A stretch of 64,000 nt of DNA from Cellulomonas humilata (GTDB taxonomy: Bacteria; Actinomycetota; Actinomycetes; Actinomycetales; Cellulomonadaceae), in contig NZ_JABMCI010000071.1 of the NCBI RefSeq assembly GCF_013359775.1, forward strand, positions 248,001-312,000, in the 5' to 3' direction. This document shows positions 47,787 to 57,306 of the stretch, piece by piece. The translations under genes were made by a program, and so were the position numbers. Within the stretch, counting starts at the first letter, position 1. Every line of letters begins with the position of its first letter. Under the pieces are notes generated by a model that searched no databases, was not told where the DNA came from, and was given only the letters and a program-made list of their open reading frames with translations.

Positions 47787-48950
47787 TCAGACGGTCGGCG
47801 CGTCCTCGGGCGGGGGCTCGGGCGCCCGCGGGGGCACCGCTCCCCCGCCGGGCCGCTGACCGAGCTCCACGGAGGGGTCGAACGGCAGACCGCTCAGGGT
47901 GCCCGAGCTCGTGGCGTCGGCAGTCGCCGCCGCCGACTCCCGTCGCGCCTCGGCGAGCGCCTCGGCCGGATCCGTCAGCGTGGTCGGCGGCAGGTCGTCG
48001 CCCAGGGGCGAGGTCCCGGCGGGCCTGCCCGAGTCGGACACTCCCCCGTCGCTCCCGGTGAACGCGCCGCCGAACCCCTTGGCGAACGTGCCGAGCGCGC
48101 TGGTGAGCTCGGACGGCAGGAACCACATCTTGTTCGACGGGGTCGCCGCGATCTTCGGCAGCATCTGGAGGTACTGGTACGCCAGCAGCTTCGGGTCGGC
48201 GTCGCCACGGTGCACGGCGTCGAACACCTGGAGGATGGCACGGGCCTCGCCCTCGGCGGTGAGGATCGCCGCCTGGGCACCACCCTCGGCCCGCAGGATC
48301 GCGGCCTGCTTCTCGCCCTCGGCGGTGAGGATCTGCGACTGCTTGAAGCCCTCGGCCGTGAGGATCGCCGCACGACGGTCACGCTCGGCGCGCATCTGCT
48401 GCTCCATCGAGCCCTTGATGGACTCCGGCGGGTCGATCGACTTGAGCTCGACGCGGTTCACGCGCACACCCCAGCGACCGGTCGCCTCGTCGAGCACGCC
48501 ACGCAGCTGGCCGTTGATCTGGTCACGGCTGGTCAGCGTCTGCTCGAGGTCCATCGACCCGACGACGTTGCGCAGCGTGGTGACGGTGAGCTGCTCGATG
48601 CCCTGGATGTAGTTGGCGATCTCGTAGACCGCCGACTTGGGCTCGGTCACCTGGAAGTAGATGACCGTGTCGATGCTCACCACGAGGTTGTCCGAGGTGA
48701 TCACGGGCTGCGGAGGGAACGACACCACCTGCTCGCGCAGGTCGACGCCGGCCCGCACGCGGTCGACGAACGGGATGAGCAGGTGCAGGCCGGCATCCAG
48801 CGTGCGGGAGTAGCGCCCGAGCCGCTCGACGATGATCGCGACGGCCTGCGGCACGATCTTGACCGCCCGCACCAGCGCGATGACGACGAACAGCAGGACC
48901 AGCCCCAGCACGATGTAGAGAGCGATCTGCCCACTGCCCAAGCCGTCCAT
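47787..48950 (-). CDS. SPFH/Band-7 (stomatin-like) membrane protein
   Basis: A 387-residue stomatin-type protein: an N-terminal membrane helix (about 8-30), then the SPFH domain (V-P-Q-A-V-A-I-I-V-E-R-L-G-R-Y near 35, L-R-E-Q-V-V-S-F-P-P-Q-P-V, V-I-Y-F-Q-V-T). A coiled-coil region follows with repeated A-I-L-T-A-E-G units, then a Pro/Ala/Asp-rich disordered tail of about 90 residues. Such proteins form membrane microdomain scaffolds. ATG 48950 has GGAGG four bases upstream. NfeD lies 52 bp upstream on the same strand, the usual partner arrangement. Confidence 0.9.
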   Translation of the reverse strand: MDGLGSGQIALYIVLGLVLLFVVIALVRAVKIVPQAVAIIVERLGRYSRTLDAGLHLLIPFVDRVRAGVDLREQVVSFPPQPVITSDNLVVSIDTVIYFQVTEPKSAVYEIANYIQGIEQLTVTTLRNVVGSMDLEQTLTSRDQINGQLRGVLDEATGRWGVRVNRVELKSIDPPESIKGSMEQQMRAERDRRAAILTAEGFKQSQILTAEGEKQAAILRAEGGAQAAILTAEGEARAILQVFDAVHRGDADPKLLAYQYLQMLPKIAATPSNKMWFLPSELTSALGTFAKGFGGAFTGSDGGVSDSGRPAGTSPLGDDLPPTTLTDPAEALAEARRESAAATADATSSGTLSGLPFDPSVELGQRPGGGAVPPRAPEPPPEDAPTV

Positions 48951-49002
48951 GAATCCTCCAGAAGGGTCACTCGCGGGCGAGCTGCCCGCGGTCGTGCAGG
49001 GC

Positions 49003-49437
49003 TCAGGCGCCGACGACGGGGACGACGACAGCCGTCGCTCCGTCGATACGGGACACCCGCACCTCGGTGCCCGGCAGGATCGCCTCGGCGGCATCCGCCC
49101 GGGCGCTCCACACCTCACCGTTGAGCTTCACGCGGCCACCCTCGACGGTGACGGTCGAGACGACCACCGCGTCGCGGCCGACCAGTGCCGCGGCGTTGGT
49201 CTCCACCAACGGCATCCGGTCCCTCAGGTGCCGCAAGAGCCACGGACGGAGCGTGAAGAGCAGGATGACCGAGGTCAGCGCGGCGACGATGAACTGCACC
49301 GGCACCGTGGCACCGAACCAGTAGGCGATCGCACCGGCGATGGCCCCGCCGGCGAACATCGCGAGCACCAGGTCGAGCGAGAGCATCTCCAGGATGCCCA
49401 GCACGAGCGCTGCTCCGATCCACCACAGCCAACCCAT
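49003..49437 (-). CDS. NfeD family membrane protein
   Basis: A 144-residue short-form NfeD: two to three membrane helices (about 3-75; L-W-W-I-G-A-A-L-V-L-G-I-L-E at the start) followed by the OB-fold domain (G-R-D-A-V-V-V-S-T-V, G-R-V-K-L-N-G-E-V-W-S-A-R). It lacks the ClpP-like protease domain of long NfeD. It is the standard partner of SPFH proteins. GAGGGAG is about 9 bp before ATG 49437. A TAGTAT -10 lies about 57 bp upstream. Confidence 0.9.
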   Translation of the reverse strand: MGWLWWIGAALVLGILEMLSLDLVLAMFAGGAIAGAIAYWFGATVPVQFIVAALTSVILLFTLRPWLLRHLRDRMPLVETNAAALVGRDAVVVSTVTVEGGRVKLNGEVWSARADAAEAILPGTEVRVSRIDGATAVVVPVVGA

Positions 49438-49493
49438 CGCGGCCCACTCCCTCGGTCAGGCAGGTCCCGACTCCGGAGCCTGCTGTCCAACCG

Positions 49494-49518
49494 ATACTAG
49501 ACGGGTTCTTTGCGAACC
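49494..49518 (-). promoter_or_regulatory. Promoter region of the NfeD-SPFH operon with a small dyad
   Basis: TAGTAT (minus, 49499-49494) is a good -10. Immediately upstream GGTTC-TTTGC-GAACC (49504-49518) forms a 5-bp inverted repeat in the spacer/-35 zone. Confidence 0.4.
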
Positions 49519-49531
49519 TGTGGGGAAACGC

Positions 49532-50326
49532 TCAGCCCTGAGAGGAAGCGGCGCGCGCCGACCAGCGACCGTCCGTCTTGTCCACGACGAGGGGCAGACC
49601 GAATGCAGCCGACAGCGTCTCCGGGGTCAGCACCTCGTCGATCGGGCCGGCCGCGAACGCCTTGCCCTGGCGCAGCAGCAGGAGGTGCGTGAAGCCCGGC
49701 GGGATCTCCTCGACGTGGTGCGTGACCAGCACCAGGACGGGCGACCGGTGGTCACCGGCCAGCTCGGCGAGCGCGGCGACCAGCTCCTCGCGGCCCCCCA
49801 GGTCGAGCCCGGCGGCGGGCTCGTCGAGCAGCAGCAGCTCGGGGTCCGTCATCAGCGAGCGGGCGATCTGCACGCGCTTGCGCTCCCCCTCGGAGAGGGT
49901 GCCGAACGTGCGGTTGGACAGGTGCGCCACACCGAAGGCCGCCAGGAGGTCCGTGGCGCGGGAGTCGTCGAGCGCCTCGTACTCCTCACGCCACCGACCC
50001 GTCACGCCGTACGCGGCGGTGAGCACGACGTCGCGCACGCTCTCCCCCGCGGGGATCCGGTCCGCCAGGGACGCGCTGGAGAGGCCGATGCGCGGTCGCA
50101 GCTCGAAGACGTCGACCCGGCCCATCCGCTCGCCGAGCAGGTCGGCGGTCCCGCCCGTCGGGTGCATCCGTCCGGAGGCGACCTGCAGCAGGGTGGTCTT
50201 GCCCGCGCCGTTGCGGCCGAGCACCACCCACCGCTCGCCCTCGTGGACCGTCCACGTCACCTCGTCGAGGATCGTCGTCGTTCCCCGGCGGATCGTCACG
50301 GCCTGGAGGTCGAGCACGTCGGTCAT
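49532..50326 (-). CDS. ABC transporter-type ATP-binding protein (YlmA/ModF-like)
   Basis: A stand-alone 264-residue ABC ATPase: Walker A G-R-N-G-A-G-K-T-T near 41, Q-loop region with I-G-L-S-S-A-S-L, signature L-S-E-G-E-R-K, Walker B L-L-L-L-D-E-P, and H-loop V-T-H-H-V-E-E-I. The C-terminal V-L-T-P-E-T-L-S-A-A-F-G-L-P-L piece is found in iron-siderophore-type and related cytosolic ABC ATPases. No permease gene is adjacent, so its partner is unknown. ATG 50326 is preferred to ATG 50332 because TAGGGT (50339-50334) ends 7 bp before it, giving M-T-D-V-L-D-L-Q. Confidence 0.85.
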   Translation of the reverse strand: MTDVLDLQAVTIRRGTTTILDEVTWTVHEGERWVVLGRNGAGKTTLLQVASGRMHPTGGTADLLGERMGRVDVFELRPRIGLSSASLADRIPAGESVRDVVLTAAYGVTGRWREEYEALDDSRATDLLAAFGVAHLSNRTFGTLSEGERKRVQIARSLMTDPELLLLDEPAAGLDLGGREELVAALAELAGDHRSPVLVLVTHHVEEIPPGFTHLLLLRQGKAFAAGPIDEVLTPETLSAAFGLPLVVDKTDGRWSARAASSQG

Positions 50327-50333
50327 GGGCATG

Positions 50334-50406
50334 ACCCTAACCGTCGAGCCGCACGTCGGCGGCCTGCGACGGGCCGCTCGTGGGTGCGCTGGGTCACGTC
50401 TACCGT
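50334..50406. promoter_or_regulatory. Divergent leaderless -10 elements, ABC ATPase / 50413 gene
   Basis: TAGGGT on the minus strand (50339-50334) has a 7-bp gap to ATG 50326. TACCGT on the plus strand (50401-50406) has a 6-bp gap to GTG 50413. Confidence 0.5.
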
Positions 50407-50412
50407 TGTCCC

Positions 50413-51201
50413 GTGGACCTGACCCTGGAGCTCCCCCGCTCCGTCCTCCTCGCGCTCTGGCTGGCGGACGACAGCACCGACCGCGCGGTGCTCGTCGACG
50501 CCGTGCAGTCCGACGACGAGCCGCACACGGTCCAGCGCCGGCCCTCGCACGACGAGCCGCTCCGCGACGACCTCACCGACCAGCCGCTGGGTGCGCTCCT
50601 CGACGCGTGCGCCGGCGCTCCCCGCGACGTCGCGGCCGTGCTGCCCGTGCCGGGCGACCCCGGGGCGACCCCGGCGGCGGTGAGCGCGGCGGCGACCGAG
50701 GCCGGCGAGGCGGTGCTGATCCGCACCCCGCAGGAGTGCCTCGTCGCCGTGCCCGTCGTGCAGCGCTTCGGGTCCGCGCTCGAACCCGGGCACCTGGTCA
50801 CGTGGGAGCTCTCCGACGTCCCCGACTGGCGGCACGCGGTCCACGCCCAGACCGGCTCGCTCCAGGACGCGGAGCGCGAGCTGCGCAACGGGCTGCTCCA
50901 GGCGACCGACGCGCTGGTCCGCCTCGACGTCGCGCAGTGGCGCCCCGACGCCGCCGAGACGGTGGCCGCCCTGCGCGAGCTCGAGCTGCCCGCGTGGCGG
51001 CTGCCCGACAAGCTCGACGGCCGCCGCGTGCGGGTGCTCGCCAGCGCGGCGCGGCTGCGGGCGATCGTCGCGCTGGCCACGCAGGACGACGGAGCGGCAG
51101 TGAACCTGTGGCAGGCCGACCAGCGGTCGACGGCGCTGCGCCAGGTCGACCGGATGGCCCGCCGCGCGATGGCGGCCGCTGCGTCGCAGCTGACCCCCTG
51201 A
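50413..51201 (+). CDS. Conserved-looking protein of unknown function
   Basis: A 262-residue soluble protein I do not recognise. It begins V-D-L-T-L-E-L-P-R-S-V-L-L-A-L-W-L and contains an Asp/His-rich stretch (D-D-E-P-H-T-V-Q-R-R-P-S-H-D-E-P-L-R-D-D). The C-terminal half is helical and Arg/Ala-rich (L-P-D-K-L-D-G-R-R-V-R-V-L-A-S-A-A-R-L-R-A-I-V-A-L-A). No signal, membrane helix or catalytic motif is evident. GC-rich third positions and a leaderless -10 six bases upstream support it as a real gene. It converges with glgA and is divergent from the ABC ATPase. Confidence 0.75.
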   Translation: MDLTLELPRSVLLALWLADDSTDRAVLVDAVQSDDEPHTVQRRPSHDEPLRDDLTDQPLGALLDACAGAPRDVAAVLPVPGDPGATPAAVSAAATEAGEAVLIRTPQECLVAVPVVQRFGSALEPGHLVTWELSDVPDWRHAVHAQTGSLQDAERELRNGLLQATDALVRLDVAQWRPDAAETVAALRELELPAWRLPDKLDGRRVRVLASAARLRAIVALATQDDGAAVNLWQADQRSTALRQVDRMARRAMAAAASQLTP

Positions 51202-51227
51202 GGGTCAGCCCAGCGCCGCGCTCCCCA

Positions 51228-52454
51228 TCACGCTAGCGCTCCCCTGTAGACGTCCAGCGTCCGCTCGGCGATCGCCTCCCACGTGAAGTGGTCCTCGACC
51301 CGTCGGCGCGACGCCAGACCCCACTGCGCCGTCCGCGTCTCGTCGCCGACGACGTCGGTGAGCGCCTCGGCCAGGTCGTGCACGAACCGGTCCGGGTCGA
51401 CCGGGGTGCCCGTGCCGTCCTGGAGCTGGTCGATCGGCACGAGCCGACCCGTGACCCCGTCGTCGATGACCTCCGGGATGCCTCCGGTCGCGGTCCCGAC
51501 CACGGGCAGCCCGACTGCCATGGCCTCGAGGTTGACGATGCCCAGCGGCTCGTAGACCGACGGGCACGCGAACACCGTGCCGTGCATGAGGACGGCGATC
51601 AGCTCGTCGCGCGGCAGCATCTGCTCGATCCAGACGACCCCGGAGCGCTTGGTGCGCAGCTGCTCGACCAGCCCGGTCACCTCCGCCATGATCTGCGGCG
51701 TGTCCGGCGCACCCGCACAGAGGACCACCTGGACCTGCGGCGGCAGCAGCTCGACCGCACGCAGGAAGTACGGCAGACCCTTCTGCCGGGTGATCCGGCC
51801 CACGAAGACGACGCTCGGGCGGGACGTGTCGATGCCCAGCGCCCGGACGGTCGCCGCGGCCTTCGCCACCGCCTCGTCGCTGGTCGGCCGCTGCCACTGG
51901 TCGAGGTCGATCCCGTTGTGCACCACCTTGACCCGCGCCGGGTCCACGCTCGGGTAGGCCCGCAGGATGTCCTCGCGCATGCCGCCGCTCACCGCGATGA
52001 CGGCCGCGGCGCCCTCGTAGGCGGTCTTCTCCGCCCAGCTGGACAGCGCGTAGCCGCCGCCCAGCTGCTCGGCCTTCCAGGGGCGCAGCGGCTCGAGGCT
52101 GTGCGCGGAGACGACGTGCGGCAGGCCGTGCAGCAGCCCGGCGAGGTGGCCGCCGAGGTTCGCGTACCAGGTGTGCGAGTGCACCAGGTCGGACGCGACG
52201 CCGTCGGCGCCGACCGCGCCCACGGCGTCGGCCATCTCGAGGTCGATCCCGAACGTCTGGAGCGCTGCGTTCGCACCCGCGAGCTCGGTGGGGACGGAGT
52301 AGCCCGTCACGCCCGGTGAGTCGCGTGGGCCGTCGAAGCAGTGCACGCGCACGTCGATGGTGCGCTCGAGGACACGGGTCAGACCCGCGACGTGGACGCC
52401 CGCTCCGCCGTAGACGTGCGGCGGGTACTCCCGGGTCAGCAGGTCGACACGCAC
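51228..52454 (-). CDS. glgA: GlgA/GlgM, actinobacterial GT4 glycogen or maltose-1-phosphate synthase
   Basis: A 408-residue GT-B glycosyltransferase using ADP-glucose. The start [19 protein letters not shown] carries the nucleotide-sugar K/R-x-G-G-like loop of this group; the C-terminal domain has R-I-T-R-Q-K-G and the [10 protein letters not shown] catalytic E-x7-E motif. In mycobacteria the orthologue divergent from glgC (Rv1212c, GlgM) makes maltose-1-phosphate rather than elongating glycogen, so the product is uncertain. GTG 52454 fits the family start, with AGGGG nine bases upstream; ATG 52463 is the alternative. Confidence 0.88.
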   Translation of the reverse strand: MRVDLLTREYPPHVYGGAGVHVAGLTRVLERTIDVRVHCFDGPRDSPGVTGYSVPTELAGANAALQTFGIDLEMADAVGAVGADGVASDLVHSHTWYANLGGHLAGLLHGLPHVVSAHSLEPLRPWKAEQLGGGYALSSWAEKTAYEGAAAVIAVSGGMREDILRAYPSVDPARVKVVHNGIDLDQWQRPTSDEAVAKAAATVRALGIDTSRPSVVFVGRITRQKGLPYFLRAVELLPPQVQVVLCAGAPDTPQIMAEVTGLVEQLRTKRSGVVWIEQMLPRDELIAVLMHGTVFACPSVYEPLGIVNLEAMAVGLPVVGTATGGIPEVIDDGVTGRLVPIDQLQDGTGTPVDPDRFVHDLAEALTDVVGDETRTAQWGLASRRRVEDHFTWEAIAERTLDVYRGALA

Positions 52455-52512
52455 AACAACCATCCCCTCGCCACCGGCACCGACGACCGGTTCTCCCGCC
52501 GACACGCTAGCG

Positions 52513-52528
52513 CGTGACCGAGGTCACG
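52513..52528. promoter_or_regulatory. Palindromic operator between glgA and glgC
   Basis: CGTGACC-GA-GGTCACG has perfect 7-bp arms. It sits between a TAGCGT facing glgA (minus, near 52512-52507) and the TAGGGT of glgC (52554-52559), so one regulator could control both promoters. Confidence 0.5.
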
Positions 52529-52553
52529 CCTCGCTGGGACGGCGCGGTGGGCC

Positions 52554-52559
52554 TAGGGT
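52554..52559 (+). promoter_or_regulatory. Leaderless -10 of glgC
   Basis: TAGGGT ends 7 bp before ATG 52567. No ribosome site is present. Confidence 0.5.
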
Positions 52560-52566
52560 CGTGCCC

Positions 52567-53808
52567 ATGGCAGCGCCGCGCGTCCTCGCTATCGTCCTCG
52601 CTGGTGGGGAGGGCAAACGCTTGATGCCCCTCACCGCCCATCGCGCCAAGCCGGCGGTGCCCTTCGGGGGCCTGTACCGGCTCATCGACTTCGCCCTGTC
52701 GAACGTCATCAACTCCCGGTACCTGCACGTCATCGTGCTGACCCAGTACAAGTCCCACAGCCTGGACCGACACGTGTCCAAGACGTGGCGGATGTCCGCG
52801 CTGCTGGGCAACTACGTGGCGGCGGTCCCGGCGCAGCAGCGCGTCGGCAAGCACTGGTACCTCGGCAGCGCCGACGCCATCTACCAGTGCCTCAACATCA
52901 TCGAGGACGAGCGCCCCGACATCGTGGTCGTCGTCGGAGCCGACCACGTGTACCGCATGGACTTCTCCCAGATGGTGGACGCCCACATCGCCTCGGGCGC
53001 CGAGTTCACCGTCGCCGCGATCCGGCAGCCGATCGAGGAGGCCGACCAGTTCGGCGTCATCGAGGTGGACCCGACGGACCCGACGCGCATCAAGGCGTTC
53101 CTCGAGAAGCCGACCGACCCCGTGGGCTTGTCGGACTCCCCCGGCGAGATCCTCGCGTCGATGGGCAACTACGTGGCCAACGCGGACGCGCTGGTCGCGG
53201 CCGTGACCGCCGACGCCGAGAACGTGAACTCACGCCACGACATGGGCGGGGACATCGCGCCGTACTTCGTCGAGCGCGGCACCGCCGGCGTCTACGACTT
53301 CCTGCGCAACGACGTCCCCGGCTCGACCCCGCGCGACCGCGACTACTGGCGCGACGTCGGGACGATCGACGCGTTCTACGAGGCGAACATCGACCTCATC
53401 TCGATCGAGCCGGTGTTCAACCTCTACAACGACGAGTGGCCGCTGTACAGCGGGTACATGAGCATGGCTCCCGCCAAGTTCGTCCACGCCGGAGCGGGCA
53501 GGCTGGGCCACGCCGTCGACTCGGTCGTCTCGCCGGGCGTGCTGATCTCCGGCGCGACGGTGTCGGGGTCGGTGCTCTCGCCGGGCGTCCGGCTGCACTC
53601 GTGGGCGCAGGTCACCGACTCGGTGCTGATGGACGACGTGCACGTGAGCCGCTACGCCCAGGTGCACCGGGCCATCATCGACAAGAACGTCACCGTGCCG
53701 GAGCGCGTCCGCATCGGGCTCGACCACGACCACGACCGCGCACGCGGCTTCACCGTCACGGAGTCCGGCATCACGGTCGTCCCCAAGGGCTCGGTCATCA
53801 CGGACTGA
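52567..53808 (+). CDS. glgC: GlgC, glucose-1-phosphate adenylyltransferase
   Basis: Makes ADP-glucose from glucose-1-phosphate and ATP, the regulated first step to glycogen and related alpha-glucans. The 413-residue protein has the nucleotidyltransferase loop [13 protein letters not shown] with downstream [20 protein letters not shown] near 120; the glucose-1-P site F-L-E-K-P; and a C-terminal left-handed beta-helix ([14 protein letters not shown]). ATG 52567 is chosen over GTG 52561 from the -10 spacing. Divergent from glgA across a shared palindrome. Confidence 0.95.
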   Translation: MAAPRVLAIVLAGGEGKRLMPLTAHRAKPAVPFGGLYRLIDFALSNVINSRYLHVIVLTQYKSHSLDRHVSKTWRMSALLGNYVAAVPAQQRVGKHWYLGSADAIYQCLNIIEDERPDIVVVVGADHVYRMDFSQMVDAHIASGAEFTVAAIRQPIEEADQFGVIEVDPTDPTRIKAFLEKPTDPVGLSDSPGEILASMGNYVANADALVAAVTADAENVNSRHDMGGDIAPYFVERGTAGVYDFLRNDVPGSTPRDRDYWRDVGTIDAFYEANIDLISIEPVFNLYNDEWPLYSGYMSMAPAKFVHAGAGRLGHAVDSVVSPGVLISGATVSGSVLSPGVRLHSWAQVTDSVLMDDVHVSRYAQVHRAIIDKNVTVPERVRIGLDHDHDRARGFTVTESGITVVPKGSVITD

Positions 53809-53838
53809 GCAGGGGGCGCACCCGTGGGCGCGCGCCGC

Positions 53839-53844
53839 TACCCT
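53839..53844 (+). promoter_or_regulatory. Leaderless -10 of serB
   Basis: TACCCT with an 8-bp gap to GTG 53853. Confidence 0.4.
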
Positions 53845-53852
53845 GCGGTCCC

Positions 53853-54497
53853 GTGAGCCCGCAGCCGCCCCGCCTCGTCGTGATGGACGTCGACTCGACG
53901 TTCATCACCGGCGAGGTCGTCGAGATGCTCGCTGCCCGGGCGGGCTCGGAGGAGCTCGTCACCGAGATCACCGAGCGCGCCATGCGCGGCGAGATCGACT
54001 TCGCCGAGTCCCTGCACGAGCGCGTCGCGACGCTCGCCGGCCTGCCGGAGTCCGTGCTGGCCGACGTGCTCGCCGAGGTGGAGCCGTCGCCCGGCGCCGC
54101 GGAGCTGGTGGCCGAGCTGGCTGCCCGCGGGTGGCCCGTGGGCCTGGTCTCCGGCGGGTTCATCGAGATCGTCCGCCCCCTCGCCGCGTCGTTCGGCATC
54201 ACGCTGACTCGGGCGAACGCCCTCGAGGTGGTCGGCGGCCGGCTCACCGGCCGGGTGAGCGGAGCGGTCGTGGACCGGGCAGCGAAGGCACGCACCCTGC
54301 GTGAGTACGCGGCCTCGGTCGGCATCCCGATGGAGCGCACGATCGCCATCGGAGACGGCGCCAACGACCTCGACATGGTGGTCGCCGCGGGGTTCGGGAT
54401 CGCCTACAACGCGAAGCCTCTGCTGTGCGCGGCCGCCGACGCCGTCGTGCGCGACCGGCTGGACGCCGTCCTCGACCTGCCCGTCTTCGCGCCGTGA
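53853..54497 (+). CDS. serB: SerB, phosphoserine phosphatase
   Basis: Last step of serine biosynthesis. The 214-residue HAD-type enzyme has the DxDxT motif as M-D-V-D-S-T-F (D12, D14), motif II V-S-G-G-F, and motif III/IV A-I-G-D-G-A-N-D-L-D-M. The cap contains the E-I-T-E-R-A-M-R-G-E-I-D-F segment that is diagnostic for SerB over other HAD enzymes. There is no N-terminal ACT domain, unlike the larger mycobacterial SerB2. GTG 53853 is the only start placing the catalytic motif at the usual distance. Another GTG overlaps its stop and opens a short fragment downstream. Confidence 0.9.
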   Translation: MSPQPPRLVVMDVDSTFITGEVVEMLAARAGSEELVTEITERAMRGEIDFAESLHERVATLAGLPESVLADVLAEVEPSPGAAELVAELAARGWPVGLVSGGFIEIVRPLAASFGITLTRANALEVVGGRLTGRVSGAVVDRAAKARTLREYAASVGIPMERTIAIGDGANDLDMVVAAGFGIAYNAKPLLCAAADAVVRDRLDAVLDLPVFAP

Positions 54498-54580
54498 CCG
54501 CGTTCGTGCCGGGTCTCGACCTGGCGCGGCTGCTCGACGACGACCCGCCCGGTACCTGGTCAGGGCTGGCGAGCCTGCTG
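54494..54580 (+). pseudogene. Possible 5' fragment of a gene coupled to serB
   Basis: GTG at 54494 overlaps the serB stop (GTGA) and opens a frame starting V-T-A-F-V-P-G-L-D-L-A-R-L-L. This looks like a real protein N-terminus with GC-rich third positions. After about 30 codons the frame continues to 54799, but the composition turns into a shadow of the opposite-strand gene. It may be a remnant of a serB-coupled gene that lost its 3' part. Confidence 0.25.
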
Positions 54581-54958
54581 CCCGGCGCCGAGGGAGGCGC
54601 CGTGGGGATCGGTTCGTTGCGTCGGAACGTCGCGCTCCAGGTCGGCTTCGGCGAAGAGTCGCAGCCTGTCGTCCGCTGCCAACGACGCCAGCGCCCACTC
54701 GCGGCGGGCGGCTGTCGCGGCCACCTCGACGTGGTCGGCGGTCACCTCCAGTGCCTGTGCCTGCCGCATCAGCCGCTCGTCGTCGGGAGCGGCCGCTGAC
54801 GCGACGGCTGCGGCGTCGGCACCGTGGCGGGCCCGGCGGGCCGCGAGCATCAGATGGGCGGCCCGGGCTCGAGCCACGTGCTCGTGCCGACGCGCGCGGA
54901 GCTGCTCGGCGGTCGCGCTGGCGTGCGTGGCGGTGCGGACCTGCTGCGTATCGGTCAT
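54560..54958 (-). CDS. Small Ala/Arg-rich protein of unknown function
   Basis: A 132-residue, strongly helical protein (A-T-A-E-Q-L-R-A-R-R-H-E-H-V-A-R-A-R-A-A and similar) with no cysteine-rich, membrane or catalytic features; the last 25 residues look unstructured. ATG 54958 has GGAGG eight bases upstream, one of the clearest ribosome sites here, which supports a real gene. It may be coiled-coil or nucleic-acid binding, but nothing decides this. Its 3' end overlaps the possible serB-coupled fragment on the plus strand. Confidence 0.55.
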   Translation of the reverse strand: MTDTQQVRTATHASATAEQLRARRHEHVARARAAHLMLAARRARHGADAAAVASAAAPDDERLMRQAQALEVTADHVEVAATAARREWALASLAADDRLRLFAEADLERDVPTQRTDPHGASLGAGQQARQP

Positions 54959-55080
54959 GTGGCTCGCCTCCTTGCCTACAGCAACGGCAGGCGGCACGCC
55001 GGCCTTGAGGACTCGGCCCTGCGCAGCGACGGCCAGGTGATCCGTCGGACGAGCTCGCCTGCGTGCCGGCTGTACCGACC

Positions 55081-55599
55081 TCAGCCGGGCAGCACGAGCC
55101 TGCGCAGCGTCGCCGACCCGCTGCCGAGCGCGTCCCAGCCGTCGACCTCGAGCAGGGACCAGCTCGCGGTCGGCACCCCCACGCGCACGCGGGCCAGGGT
55201 GGCCGGGTCCGAGTCGGGACCGGCGAGCGCGACCGCCGACTGCGACATCGTGGGCTCGTGGCCGACGACGAGGAGCGTGCGGACGTCAGCGGGGACCGCG
55301 CGGACCAGGTCGATCAGCGCGCGCGAGCCGGCGTAGTAGAGCTCGTCGAGGAACCGCACGTCGGGGTCGGCCCCGAGCGACGCGCGCGCCAGGTCCCACG
55401 TCTGCCGCGTCCGCACGCTCGCGGAGCAGAGCACGAGGTCCGGCACCAGGTCGTCCGCCGCCAGGCCCTCACCGACGTGCGTCGACTGGCGCCGACCGTG
55501 CAGCGACAACGGGCGCTGGATGTCCGCGATGAGGTCCGGGTGCTCGGCCTTGGCATGCCGCAGGAGCAGCAGTCGCCGGGTGCCGGAGTCGGACGTCAC
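55081..55599 (-). CDS. SixA-type histidine phosphatase
   Basis: A 172-residue branch-1 histidine phosphatase. The phosphoacceptor is H15 in L-L-R-H-A-K-A-E; R-T-R-Q-T near 65 and the second catalytic histidine in V-V-G-H-E-P near 118 complete the pocket. SixA-like enzymes dephosphorylate phosphohistidine proteins or small phosphates; the substrate is unassigned. GTG 55599 is preceded by CACTCT with a 6-bp gap. It follows fabI on the same strand after 30 bp, so it may belong to the fab operon or have its own promoter. Confidence 0.88.
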   Translation of the reverse strand: MTSDSGTRRLLLLRHAKAEHPDLIADIQRPLSLHGRRQSTHVGEGLAADDLVPDLVLCSASVRTRQTWDLARASLGADPDVRFLDELYYAGSRALIDLVRAVPADVRTLLVVGHEPTMSQSAVALAGPDSDPATLARVRVGVPTASWSLLEVDGWDALGSGSATLRRLVLPG

Positions 55600-55629
55600 T
55601 CGCTCAGAGTGCCATCCGCGACGGGATCG

Positions 55630-56400
55630 TCACAGGCCCATCGCGTGGTAGCCGCCGTCGACGTGCACGATCTCGCCGGTGGTCGCCGGGAACCAGTCGG
55701 AGAGCAGCGCGGCGACTGCACGTGCCGTCGGCTCCGGGTCGAACGCGTCCCAGCCCAGCGGCGCGCGCTCGGGCCAGCCGCCCTCCATCGCCTCGAAGCC
55801 GGGGATCGACTTGGCGGCCGTGGTGCGGATCGGCCCGGCGGAGACCAGGTTCACCCGGATGCCGTGCGGGCCGAGGTCGCGGGCCAGGTAGCGCGAGGTC
55901 GACTCGAACGCCGCCTTGGCGACACCCATCCAGTCGTACACCGGCCACGCGTAGCGGGCGTCGAACGTGAGGCCGACGATCGCACCGCCCGAGCTGAGCA
56001 GCGGCTGCGTGGCGACCGCGAGGGACTTGAGCGAGTAGGCGCTGACCTGGAGGGCCGTCGCGACGTCGTCCCACTCGCCGGCGAGGAAGTTGCCGCCCAT
56101 CACGGACTGCGGCGCGAACCCGATCGAGTGCACCACGCCGTCCAGCGAGTCGAAGCCCGCCTCCCGGACGCGGTCCGCGAGCGCAGCGAGGTCGTCGGTG
56201 TCGGTGACGTCGAGCTGGAGGACCTGCGCCTCCCTCGGGAGCCGCCGCGAGATCGCCTGCGTGAGCCGGAACTGGCGGCCGAACGAGGTGAGCAGCACCT
56301 CCGCGCCCTCCTGCTGCGCCAGGCGCGCCACGTGGAAGGCGATCGACCCGTCCGTGAGGACCCCGGTGACCAGGAGCTTCTTGCCGTCGAGCAGACCCAT
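55630..56400 (-). CDS. fabI: FabI/InhA-like enoyl-ACP reductase
   Basis: NADH-dependent last reduction of fatty-acid elongation. The 256-residue SDR protein begins M-G-L-L-D-G-K-K-L-L-V-T-G-V-L-T-D-G-S-I-A, and the catalytic pair is Y155 and K162 in Y-D-W-M-G-V-A-K, the spacing found in InhA (Tyr-x6-Lys). The order fabG then fabI on one strand matches mabA-inhA of mycobacteria, although mycolic acids are not implied. CGGAAC is a weak ribosome site near ATG 56400. It is separated from fabG by 41 bp. Confidence 0.92.
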   Translation of the reverse strand: MGLLDGKKLLVTGVLTDGSIAFHVARLAQQEGAEVLLTSFGRQFRLTQAISRRLPREAQVLQLDVTDTDDLAALADRVREAGFDSLDGVVHSIGFAPQSVMGGNFLAGEWDDVATALQVSAYSLKSLAVATQPLLSSGGAIVGLTFDARYAWPVYDWMGVAKAAFESTSRYLARDLGPHGIRVNLVSAGPIRTTAAKSIPGFEAMEGGWPERAPLGWDAFDPEPTARAVAALLSDWFPATTGEIVHVDGGYHAMGL

Positions 56401-56441
56401 GTGCGTTCCGTTCTGTGTGTCGCCGTGCTTCGGGAGTGAGG

Positions 56442-57300
<859 letters not shown>

Positions 57301-57306
57301 CAGGTA

